This document shows positions 47,969-55,722 of a DNA stretch of 64,000 nucleotides, in pieces. The stretch is taken from contig NZ_CP128846.1 of NCBI RefSeq assembly GCF_030388665.1, positions 1,798,001-1,862,000 on the forward strand. The letters run 5' to 3'. Under the pieces are notes generated by a model. The model was not told the origin of the DNA. It saw nothing but the letters and a program-made list of their open reading frames with translations, and did no database searches. Within the stretch, counting starts at the first letter, position 1. Each line of letters begins with the position of its first letter. The translations under genes were made by a program, and so were the position numbers. This stretch comes from Streptomyces flavofungini (GTDB lineage: Bacteria > Actinomycetota > Actinomycetes > Streptomycetales > Streptomycetaceae).

Positions 47969-50098
47969 TCACTCGGCCCGCGGCGGCTCGCTCTCGCGGG
48001 CGGTGGGTGGTGCGCTCTCCCCCGTGGCCTCCCCGGCGGCCCGCCGGGCGCGGTGGAAGGCGCCGAACCGGGCGCCGAGGTCGCGGGGCGGGCGCGGGGC
48101 GTCGGCCGGGTCCCCGGCGTCCGGGCCGGTGTGCCGGTGGGCGTCGGGGGTGCCACGGCCTCCCGGGGTGGTGTCCGGGCCGCTCCGAGAGGCTTCCCGG
48201 GCGGCGGAGTCGGCGGCCTGGCGCTGCTGGAGTTCGGCGTGCGCGGCGGCCATGGTGCGGCCGGGGCGCCGCATCGGAAGACCGCCGAGGGTGGCGCCCC
48301 TGCCGTCGGTGCCCTCGGCGCTGATCCCCCGGCCGTGGGTGCCGCCCTGGCCGCCCCGGCTCTCGGTGCCGCCCGGGCCGTCGGCGCGGATCCCGCGGCC
48401 GTCGGTGCCGCCGCCGAGGCCACCGGCGCCGGACCCTCGGCCGTCGGCGCCGATCCCGCGGCCGTCCGTGCCGTGGCCCGACGCCCACCCGTACGCGTCG
48501 GCCCCGTCGGCGGCACGCTCGCGCACGGCGGTGTGCTCGGGTGTGTCGGCCCGCTCGCCGGGGGCGTCGCCGAAGCCCGCGTCGGCGGGGGCCGGCCAGG
48601 GTGCGGCGGGGGCTCCGACGGGGCCTTCGGCGGCGGGGCGGGGCGCGGGCACGGCCTGGGCTCCGGCCGCGGCGCCGGTGCCGCCGCCGTCGGCCCCGGC
48701 GCCCGGCAGCGCGGACGTGCCCGCGTCGACCGCGGGGGCGCGCTCCGGCTGCGGCTGCTGGGCGATCAGCTGCGGGGGCAGCAGGACGACGACGCCGGTG
48801 CCGCCGCGCGCCGAGGGGCGGAAGCTGACGTTGACGCCGTACTTCACGGCGAGCCCGCCGACGACGGCGAGGCCGAGCCGGGTGCCCTGAAGGAGCGCGA
48901 GGTCGGTCATCCGCCCGGACACCGCCTCCTCGGCCCGGCGCAGGGCCGCCTCGGACATCCTGAGGCCGCTGTCCTCGATGGTGATGACGATGCCGGTGCG
49001 GGACTCCTCCACGTACACGTGGACCTCGTCGGTGGGCGGGGAGAAGTTCGCGGCGTTGTCGGCGAGTTCGGCGAGCAGGTGCATCACGCCCTCGGCGGCG
49101 AAGCCGACGACGGCGACCCTGGTGGAGCAGTGCAGCCGCACCCGCTGGTAGGCGGCGATGCGGCCGACGGCGCCGCGCAGGATGGACTCCATCACGATGG
49201 GCTTGTTCCAGGCGCGGCTGGAGCGGCCGCCCATGAGCAGGGCGAGGCGGTCGGTCATGAGGCCGAGCTGCGAGGTGCTGTGGTCGAGCCGGAGCAGGTC
49301 GCCGAAGACCTCCTCGCCGTGCCGGTCCTGCATGTCGCGCAGGTCGGCGAGCATGCTCACGGACTTGGCCTGGACGCGGCTGAGGGCCTTGGCGCTCGCG
49401 GCCTGCGCGGCGGCCGCGCGCCGCTCGCTCAGGGCGAGTTCCCGGATGACGGCCTCGGTCAGGGCGCGCAGCGCGGCGTCGGCGGGCCACTGGGCGCCCG
49501 CGAGGGCGCGGTCCACGGAGGCGCCGCCGCGCAGGGTGGCGACCACGCCGGGGAGGGTCTCCTCGGCGAGGAGGCGGACGTCCGCGGTGACGCGGGCCAG
49601 GTCGTCGGCGGTGCGGCGCTGGGTCGCGGCGGCGGTGGCGGCGCGCTGCTCGGCGTCGGCCAGGGCGCTCACGCACACGCGCAGCAGTTCGCGCTGGGAG
49701 GGCAGGGCGGGCTGCCGGGTCTGCCGCAGCGCCTCGTCCGGGGCGGCGCCCTCGCGCACGAGCCGCGCCACGCCCGGCAGGGTCACCTGCGCCAGACCCA
49801 TGTCCTCGGCGGTTCGGTTGTCCAACTGGCTTCGTACGGCGAGCAGTTCGCCCTCGGCGTCGGCGGCCCGGGTGCGGAGCCGGTTCGCCGTCGTGAGGCC
49901 GACGAGGACGGCGACGGTGAGCAGGATCCAGCCTCCGGCAGCGGCGGCGCCCACCCAGGCGCGGGCCCCGTCCGGAGCGAGGGCGGCGACGGCCGCACCC
50001 GCCGCCGCGGCGGCTATGAGGAGACACACGGGCAGCGTGTATGCCGTTCGCCGGCTGCTCGGGGTGCGGTCCGGACGACGATCGGCGGGCTGTGTCAT
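47969..50098 (-). CDS. cvnA: Membrane sensor histidine kinase of the conservon (CvnA)
   Basis: About 709 residues from ATG 50098, which has GAGGGA 7 bases upstream; a GTG at 50122 is an alternative. Two N-terminal membrane segments ([19 protein letters not shown] and WILLTVAVLVGL) are followed by a coiled-coil sensor region. The dimerisation segment contains LLRLDHSTSQLGL, and the HATPase domain has the N-box AELADNAANFSPPTDEV, then IEDSGLRMS and GLAVVGGLAVKYG. The last 250 or so residues are a disordered Gly/Pro/Asp-rich tail with repeated DGRG-type units. It heads the cvnABCDE operon and likely signals to CvnB-D rather than to a classical response regulator. Confidence 0.93.
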   Translation of the reverse strand: MTQPADRRPDRTPSSRRTAYTLPVCLLIAAAAAGAAVAALAPDGARAWVGAAAAGGWILLTVAVLVGLTTANRLRTRAADAEGELLAVRSQLDNRTAEDMGLAQVTLPGVARLVREGAAPDEALRQTRQPALPSQRELLRVCVSALADAEQRAATAAATQRRTADDLARVTADVRLLAEETLPGVVATLRGGASVDRALAGAQWPADAALRALTEAVIRELALSERRAAAAQAASAKALSRVQAKSVSMLADLRDMQDRHGEEVFGDLLRLDHSTSQLGLMTDRLALLMGGRSSRAWNKPIVMESILRGAVGRIAAYQRVRLHCSTRVAVVGFAAEGVMHLLAELADNAANFSPPTDEVHVYVEESRTGIVITIEDSGLRMSEAALRRAEEAVSGRMTDLALLQGTRLGLAVVGGLAVKYGVNVSFRPSARGGTGVVVLLPPQLIAQQPQPERAPAVDAGTSALPGAGADGGGTGAAAGAQAVPAPRPAAEGPVGAPAAPWPAPADAGFGDAPGERADTPEHTAVRERAADGADAYGWASGHGTDGRGIGADGRGSGAGGLGGGTDGRGIRADGPGGTESRGGQGGTHGRGISAEGTDGRGATLGGLPMRRPGRTMAAAHAELQQRQAADSAAREASRSGPDTTPGGRGTPDAHRHTGPDAGDPADAPRPPRDLGARFGAFHRARRAAGEATGESAPPTARESEPPRAE

Positions 50099-50559
50099 TC
50101 CGTGGTCCCTCGGTGTCGGCACGGGTGCGCGGGCTGTCGGCCCGCCCTCGACTGCGTGCCGCCGCGAGGGAAGTCCGCCTGGTGGCGCTGTCTTCCGACG
50201 GCACTTGTGGTGGTCATGCTAGTCACAAGATCGCACAGTGGAAGCGGGCATTCAGCTCCGGGGGGCTCGGTCCGGAAGGTTCGTCGCGAAAGGACTCATC
50301 GGGGCGGCACGCGTGCTATTCCCCAACGGAACCCGACACCCCAGGCCGGACGGTGACGCACCGTCGGACACGCACATACGTACGGTGCATGGGTCAGCCA
50401 TCTATCGCGGACAGGGACCTTCCAGCGGCTGAAATCGCACCCCCATGATGGCGATTTCAAGCCAACCTTGTCTCCCGCGCGGCGCGTCCCGTGGCACGAG
50501 CGGCCCCGACCCGACTCACCCACGCCCCCGTCCCGACTGCCCCACTCCCCCGTCCCGGC
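50099..50559. promoter_or_regulatory. Upstream region of the conservon with two dyad elements
   Basis: A gene-free stretch of 461 bases. CTTGTG (50204-50209) and CACAAG (50224-50229) flank a TAGCAT that could be the -10 box of cvnA on the - strand. A perfect 9-bp inverted repeat, TGAAATCGC (50430-50438) and GCGATTTCA (50451-50459), lies downstream of the lipoprotein gene with no T-run. Neither is proven; I see no coding sequence. Confidence 0.35.
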
Positions 50560-51300
50560 TCATCCCCCGGCGCCGTCGGGCGCGTACTTCTTCCAGGCCG
50601 TCGTCCCGATGCGGCCGGTGCTGCCGAGGTCGATGCCCCCGTCCGGCGTGAGGATCCGCGCCGGGGCGCCGGGCGCGGGCACGACCCGCAGATGGGGCGC
50701 CTGCACGGCGGGACGCGTGGTGTCGGTGTAGGTGTTGCGCCACACCACGACCGCCGTCGCCGACTCGCCCCGCCGCAGCGCCACCGGGTGCGGCCCGGGG
50801 TCGGGCACGCCGGTGGTGATCCGCCCGGTGCCCCGCAGGGTGCGCACGTCGAGGGGCGCCCGGTCGTCGCCGAGCGCGCGCAGGCCGGGGTAGCCGTCGA
50901 GCCGGTGGGTGCCGGTGCCGCAGTACGTCAGAGTGATCCGCATCGCGCGCAGGCCCATCGCGGCGTCGACGGGGCCCGGTTCGACGAGGGTGCCGCGCTT
51001 CCTGGAGCAGTCCCTGCTCTCCTGCCGGGGCTCGGGCGGCAGCGCGCCGTACCGGGGCGAGCGCTCGGCGCCGGAGGGGAGTTCGTCGGGGGTGACGCCG
51101 AAGGAGGGGGCGGGCCCGGTGCGGGACGGGGCGGGCCCGGCCGCGGACGGGGGCTGACCGCCCTGGCCCGCCACGCGGGTCGCGGCATCCTTCGCGCTGT
51201 GCGGCGGGTGCGGTCCTGATGCCTTCGACTGCCCGCACCCGGCGACGACTATCGCGAGGGCGCAGAGGGCGCTGGCGTGGCGGGGCGAGAGAAGAGTCAC
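50560..51300 (-). CDS. Secreted lipoprotein, DUF4232-like
   Basis: A 246-residue protein from GTG 51300. It has a short lipoprotein signal (LLSPRHASALCALAIVVAGC) whose lipobox VVAGC places the lipidated Cys near residue 20. A Pro/Ala-rich linker of about 70 residues precedes a beta-rich domain (MRITLTYCGTGTHRLDGYPGLRALG, VALRRGESATAVVVWRNT) typical of the DUF4232 family in Streptomyces. The function of the family is unknown; it is presumably anchored outside the membrane. The neighbouring two-component system lies 131 bases upstream on the same strand, separated by a hexanucleotide repeat. Confidence 0.85.
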   Translation of the reverse strand: MTLLSPRHASALCALAIVVAGCGQSKASGPHPPHSAKDAATRVAGQGGQPPSAAGPAPSRTGPAPSFGVTPDELPSGAERSPRYGALPPEPRQESRDCSRKRGTLVEPGPVDAAMGLRAMRITLTYCGTGTHRLDGYPGLRALGDDRAPLDVRTLRGTGRITTGVPDPGPHPVALRRGESATAVVVWRNTYTDTTRPAVQAPHLRVVPAPGAPARILTPDGGIDLGSTGRIGTTAWKKYAPDGAGG

Positions 51301-51371
51301 GCCGGGATCATGCCACGCGTCCGGCGCCGCCCCCCGCCCGGCCGGACCACCACCCCGCGCCCCCGCCGCTC

Positions 51372-51425
51372 GCCCCTGCCCCTGCCCCTGCCCCTGCCCC
51401 TGCCCCTGCCCCTGCCCCTGCCCCG
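51372..51425. repeat. Hexanucleotide tandem repeat (GCCCCT)x8
   Basis: Eight perfect GCCCCT units (51372-51419), then one degenerate unit, lying between the lipoprotein start and the response-regulator stop. It is intergenic and G-rich on the - strand, where it could slow polymerase or form a G-quadruplex-like structure. Confidence 0.9.
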
Positions 51426-51431
51426 ACACCA

Positions 51432-52175
51432 CTACGACACCCCCGCACCCCCGCCGTCCGCGCCCACGCCCGCGCCCCCGTCCCCCTCGGCGTCCCCCTC
51501 GACCCGGGCCCGCACGAGCCCCGACTCGTAGGCGAACACCACGAGTTGGGCCCGATCACGGGCTCCCAGCTTCGTCATCGCCCGGCTCACATGCGTCTTG
51601 GCCGTGAACGGGCTGATGACCATGTGCGCGGCGATCTCCTCGTTGCTGAGGCCGCGGGCCGCGAGGGCCGTCACCTCCCGTTCGCGGCGCGTGAGCCCCT
51701 CCAGGCCGGGCGGGGTCGCGCGGTCCGGCGGCCGGGCCACGAACTCCCCTATCAGGCGCCGCGTCACGGCGGGCGAGAGCAGTGCGTCGCCGCGGGCCAC
51801 GACCTCGATGGCCTGCAACAGGTCGGCGGGCTCGGTGTCCTTGAGCAGGAAGCCGCTGGCCCCCGCGCGCAGCGCGTCGAAGACGTACTCGTCCAGGCCG
51901 TAGTTGGTGAGGATGACGACGCGCACGTCCGCGAGGCGCGGGTCGGCGGCGATGCGGCGGGTCGCCTCGATGCCCGTCATGACCGGCATCTGGACGTCGA
52001 TGAGCGCGACATCGGGCACGAGTTCCCCGACCAGCGCCACGCCCTGGGCCCCGTCGGCGGCCTCGCCCACCACCTCGATCCCGTCCTCGGCGTCCATCAG
52101 CGCACGGAACCCGGCCCGCATCAGGGCCTGGTCGTCGACGAGCACGACCCTGACGACCCCGCTCACCCGGTTCAC
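51432..52175 (-). CDS. NarL/LuxR-type two-component response regulator
   Basis: A 247-residue response regulator whose GTG 52175 overlaps the kinase stop (GTGA). The receiver domain shows VVLVDDQ, the phospho-acceptor Asp in ALIDVQMPVMTGIEA, a switch residue in VVILTNY, and KDT. The C-terminal LuxR HTH reads LTRREREVTALAARGLSNEEIAAHMVISPFTAKTHVSRAMTKLG. A Gly/Ala-rich tail of about 20 residues follows. It is the partner of the adjacent HisKA_3 kinase; targets are unknown and could include the neighbouring lipoprotein. Confidence 0.96.
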   Translation of the reverse strand: MNRVSGVVRVVLVDDQALMRAGFRALMDAEDGIEVVGEAADGAQGVALVGELVPDVALIDVQMPVMTGIEATRRIAADPRLADVRVVILTNYGLDEYVFDALRAGASGFLLKDTEPADLLQAIEVVARGDALLSPAVTRRLIGEFVARPPDRATPPGLEGLTRREREVTALAARGLSNEEIAAHMVISPFTAKTHVSRAMTKLGARDRAQLVVFAYESGLVRARVEGDAEGDGGAGVGADGGGAGVS

Positions 52176-53308
52176 CCCGCCGTCCCCAGCGGCAGCTCGG
52201 CCCGCACCGAGAAGCCGCCCTCGTCCCGCGCCCCGGCGCGCAGCGCGCCGCCGAGCGCCTCGACCCGCTCGCGCATCCCGGTGAGCCCGACGCCGGGTTC
52301 CACGGGCAGGTCAGGGCGCGCGGCCCCGTCGTCGTCCACACGGACCACCACCTGCCGCTCCCCGTAGTCGAGATGGACGCCGACCGACGCGGGTCCGCCC
52401 GCGTGCCGGGCGGCGTTGGTGAGGCACTCCTGGACGATGCGGTACACACCCTGCTCCAAGGCCGTCGGCAGGGTCCGCTCGCGCCCGGTCACCGTCAGCT
52501 CGACGGGCAGGCCCGCCGACCGCGCGCGCTCGACGAGCAGGGCGGGGCTGCCGGTGGGCCCGTCCGTGCGCAGCACTTCGAGCGTGGCGCGCAGTTCGCG
52601 CATCGCCTCGCCGCTGGCCTCCTGGATGGCGAGCAGCGCGGGCGGCACGTCCTCGCCGCGCTTGCGCGCCAGATGCACGGCCACGCCCGCCTGGAGCTTG
52701 ACGATGGAGATCTGGTGGGTGAGGGAGTCGTGCAGTTCGCGGGCGATGCGCAGGCGTTCCTCCCCGGCCCGGCGCAGCGCCACCTCCTCCCGGGTGCGCT
52801 CCGCCTCCAGGGCGCGCTCCTCGGTCTGGCGCAGATACGCCTGCCAGGTCGTGGCCGCGATGCCGGTGGCGACGGCGCACACGAACCACCCGGTGAGCAG
52901 CAGGGTCCGTTCGACGGCGCCGTCGCGGCCCGGGTCGGCGCCGAGGAACGCGGCGAGGAAGGCGAGTCCGGTGCCCGTGGCGAGCAGCCGGTGGCCGCTG
53001 TGCGCGGCGGCGTGCACGGCGCCGAGGACGGGGAAGGCGGCCGCGGTGGCCGGTTCGGCGTGCAGCACGAAGGCGGCCATGGCGACCGCGCTGACGACGA
53101 GGACGACGCGCGGGGCGCGGCGGTGCTCCGCCAGGGCGAGCGAGCCGACGCACACCAGGGCGTAGTCGACGGCGTCGGCGCCGCCCTCGTACGCCGTGGC
53201 GCCCGCCACGACCGCGGCCATGACCACGGCGAACACCGCCGCCATCGCCCTGATCCTGCGCTCGTCGAGGCGGCCGAAGCCACCGGATCCTCCGCGTTCC
53301 CCCGTCAT
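52172..53308 (-). CDS. Sensor histidine kinase (HisKA_3 type)
   Basis: 378 residues from ATG 53308. The N-terminal half has about five membrane segments (AMAAVFAVVMAAVVAGATAY, VDYALVCVGSLALA, VVLVVSAVAMAAFVL and others) with almost no extracellular loop. The HisKA_3 box is ERLRIARELHDSLTHQIS with the phospho-His. The HATPase has the N-box ECLTNAARHA and a G-box GVGLTGMRERVEALGG. It is translationally coupled to the response-regulator gene. The signal is probably sensed within the membrane. Confidence 0.95.
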   Translation of the reverse strand: MTGERGGSGGFGRLDERRIRAMAAVFAVVMAAVVAGATAYEGGADAVDYALVCVGSLALAEHRRAPRVVLVVSAVAMAAFVLHAEPATAAAFPVLGAVHAAAHSGHRLLATGTGLAFLAAFLGADPGRDGAVERTLLLTGWFVCAVATGIAATTWQAYLRQTEERALEAERTREEVALRRAGEERLRIARELHDSLTHQISIVKLQAGVAVHLARKRGEDVPPALLAIQEASGEAMRELRATLEVLRTDGPTGSPALLVERARSAGLPVELTVTGRERTLPTALEQGVYRIVQECLTNAARHAGGPASVGVHLDYGERQVVVRVDDDGAARPDLPVEPGVGLTGMRERVEALGGALRAGARDEGGFSVRAELPLGTAG

Positions 53309-53554
53309 GTCCCGCACCTTAGCCGGGGCCCCGGCCCCGGACGTCCCCCGTGCGGACCGCTCCCGCGCTACTCCCCGTGCAGTAGTCGCGCGGCCGACCG
53401 GCCCCGGCGCCGTAGGTCCAACTGCCTTCGCCGGTACGACGACCGGGGGGCACCGGCGCGGCCACGATCGACGGCACCAGGAGCGCACAGCGGCACCGCG
53501 CAGCCGCACCGCGCGGCGACATCCCTGGACGACCCCCGAGGCGAAGGAGACGCC

Positions 53555-54409
53555 ATGACGACGCACGCCCGCCCCGAAGCCCGCCCCAACGCCCGCCAGG
53601 AGGAGCTGTGGAACGGCCCCATCGGCCGGCACTGGGCCGAACAGCAGGACCGCTACGACGCCATGAGCGGCGACCTCAACGGCCGTCTCTTCGCGGCCGC
53701 GCGGATCAGCGGCGGGGCCAGGGTCCTCGACATCGGCTGCGGCGCGGGGACCGTGACACGGATCGCGGCGCGGCTCGCCGGGCCGGGCGGGCACGCGGTC
53801 GGCGTGGACATCTCCGCGCCGCTCCTGGAGCGCGCGCGGGCCCGCACCGCGGCCGAGGAGGTCACGAACGTCTCGTACGAGCGGGGGGACGCGCAGACGC
53901 ACCGCTTTCCCGAGGGCGGCTACGACGTGGCGATCAGCAGAGGCGGAGTGATGTTCTTCGCCGACCACGCGGCGGCGTTCCGCAACGTGGCGCGCGCGCT
54001 GCGTCCGGGCGGGCGCCTGGTGTTCGTCTGCCCGCAGCCCGCGAGCCCCGACATCGAGGAGTCCCGCACGCTCGGCCTGATCGCGTGCCTGCTCGGCGCC
54101 GAAGGGGCCGCTCCCTCCGCCGACCACACCGACGCGCGCGCCGCGATGGCCTCGCTCAGCGACCCCGCGCACATCCGGCGCTCCCTCGCCGCCTACACGG
54201 ACGTGAGCGTGACGTCGCTGACCGTCGAGACGTACTGGGGCCGTGACCCGGCGGACGCCGTCGACTTCCTCCTGTCGCGCACGCCCGGCCGCGCGGTGCC
54301 GAGGGTCACCCGCAAGGCCCTGGAGGACGCGCTCACCCCGTACGCGGGCGGGCGCGGGGTGCGGATGAAGGCGCGGGTGTGGCTGGTGACAGCGACCCGC
54401 CCGAGCTGA
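53555..54409 (+). CDS. Class I SAM-dependent methyltransferase
   Basis: 284 residues from ATG 53555 with GAAGGAG just upstream. It has SAM motif I VLDIGCGAGTVT, an acidic post-I residue in VGVDIS, and motif III ALRPGGRLVFVCPQP. The C-terminal half (DPADAVDFLLSRTPGRAV) matches a group of Streptomyces small-molecule methyltransferases of unknown substrate. It is divergent from the two-component system across 246 bases, which contain no gene I can support. No obvious link to the NRPS locus. Confidence 0.9.
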   Translation: MTTHARPEARPNARQEELWNGPIGRHWAEQQDRYDAMSGDLNGRLFAAARISGGARVLDIGCGAGTVTRIAARLAGPGGHAVGVDISAPLLERARARTAAEEVTNVSYERGDAQTHRFPEGGYDVAISRGGVMFFADHAAAFRNVARALRPGGRLVFVCPQPASPDIEESRTLGLIACLLGAEGAAPSADHTDARAAMASLSDPAHIRRSLAAYTDVSVTSLTVETYWGRDPADAVDFLLSRTPGRAVPRVTRKALEDALTPYAGGRGVRMKARVWLVTATRPS

Positions 54410-54704
54410 CCCGCCGCCCCGGGCCCCTGCTGGAGCCCCGGGCTCGTCCGCCGCCCCCGGGTCCCTCCTTAGGGGGCCGCGCGGAGGCCCGCATGATCCC
54501 CGAACGTCGTCCTCGGCGGTACCGCTTGCGACCTGTCGATCCGGCGGCGGGCAGGCGCCCGTGCACCCGGCCCGACCCCGGCCGGACCCCCGTGCCCCGC
54601 TTCCCCACCGCCCGCTCAGCTGCGAAAACAACGTGACATTGTACGCTGGTGATCCGCTCGGCCACGAAGGCACGGGGCGCAGGCACGAAGGGATCACCAC
54701 CGCC

Positions 54705-55424
54705 ATGGGTCATCTGACGCAGCGCGACCTCATCACCACCCGCGAGCGCCTGCGCGACCAGGTGGCGAACGCGCTGCGCGCGGCCCTGATCTCCGGCGAG
54801 CTCAAGCCCGGCGAGGTCTACTCCGCGCCCGCGCTCGCCGAGGACTTCGGGGTCTCGGCGACTCCGGTGCGCGAGGCGATGCTCGACCTGGCCAGGGAGG
54901 GCATGGTCGAGCCGGTCCGCAACAAGGGCTTCCGCGTCACCGAGGTCAACGAAGAGGACCTCGACCAGTACACGGAGATCCGCACCCTGATCGAGGTCCC
55001 CACGGTCGGCCGCATCACGCGCACCGCCGCCCGCGAGGACCTGGAGGCGCTGCGGGAGGTGGCCGAGGAGATCGTGCGCGCCGCCCGCGTCCACGACCTC
55101 ATCGGCTATCTGGAGGCGGACCGCCGCTTCCACCTGTCACTGCTCGCCCTCTCGGGCAACGACCGGCTGGTGGAGGCCGTCGGCGATCTGCGCAAGCGCT
55201 CCCGCCTGTACGGCCTGACGGGCCTGGACGAGCGCGGCGAACTGCTCCCGTCGGCCGAGGAGCACATCGAACTGCTCGACCTGATGCTGGCCGGTGACGC
55301 CAAGGGCGCCGAGAAGTGCATGACGCGCCACCTCGGCCACGTCCGGACCCTGTGGGCGAAGGGGCGCCAGCCCCAGGAGCCGGCCAAGCGCCCCCGCAGG
55401 GGCGGCCTCGGCACCGCCCGCTGA
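54705..55424 (+). CDS. GntR-family (FadR/FCD type) transcriptional regulator
   Basis: 239 residues from ATG 54705. The N-terminal winged HTH reads LRDQVANALRAALISGELKPGEVYSAPALAEDFGVSATPVREAMLDLAREGMV. The C-terminal FCD effector-binding domain has YTEIRTLIEVPTVGRI, DRRFHLSLLALSGNDRLVE and a His in EEHIELLDLM. FCD regulators usually repress catabolic genes and respond to a small organic acid or nucleobase-related metabolite. The likeliest target is the pyrimidine-degradation operon about 7 kb away, though the collagenase gene lies between. The 295 bases upstream hold no gene. Confidence 0.92.
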   Translation: MGHLTQRDLITTRERLRDQVANALRAALISGELKPGEVYSAPALAEDFGVSATPVREAMLDLAREGMVEPVRNKGFRVTEVNEEDLDQYTEIRTLIEVPTVGRITRTAAREDLEALREVAEEIVRAARVHDLIGYLEADRRFHLSLLALSGNDRLVEAVGDLRKRSRLYGLTGLDERGELLPSAEEHIELLDLMLAGDAKGAEKCMTRHLGHVRTLWAKGRQPQEPAKRPRRGGLGTAR

Positions 55425-55571
55425 CCTCGCCGCACCCCGCACCCCGCCGCACCCCGCCGCGCCCAGCGAGCGCCGCCACCGCCGCCTCGCGCTGAACAGC
55501 ACTCCTTCCGCACCCCGGACATGACGCTGCGTCAATCTCTGCCCATGCCCACAGAGGCCTTCTCTGACCAT

Positions 55572-55597
55572 GTGATGTGTGCAATATTACATGTCAC
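55572..55597. promoter_or_regulatory. Imperfect inverted repeat upstream of the collagenase gene
   Basis: GTGATGTGT (55572-55580) and ACATGTCAC (55589-55597) pair at seven of nine positions around an AT-rich GCAATATT core, in an otherwise very GC-rich region 126 bases before the collagenase start. A candidate operator or promoter element. Confidence 0.35.
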
Positions 55598-55722
55598 GCA
55601 TTCTTCGTGGGCATGACAGCTCAAGGGTTTCCGCAGTTCAGCGCCTCACACCCTTTGTCGCCACGGGTCGCGCACCCCCACGGCCGTGCTCGGGCACGGC
55701 CGCCGACCGCCCGGAGGGCACT

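Noticed and set aside
51372..51425. CRISPR array
   Set aside because: A 6-bp tandem repeat without spacers. The same reasoning applies to the 21-bp repeats at 63530-63613 and the CACCAG repeat at 11195-11224.
55579..55722. N-terminal extension of the collagenase from 55579
   Set aside because: It overlaps the AT-rich inverted repeat, lacks a ribosome site and would place about 48 residues before the signal peptide. TTG 55723 has GGAGG at the right distance.
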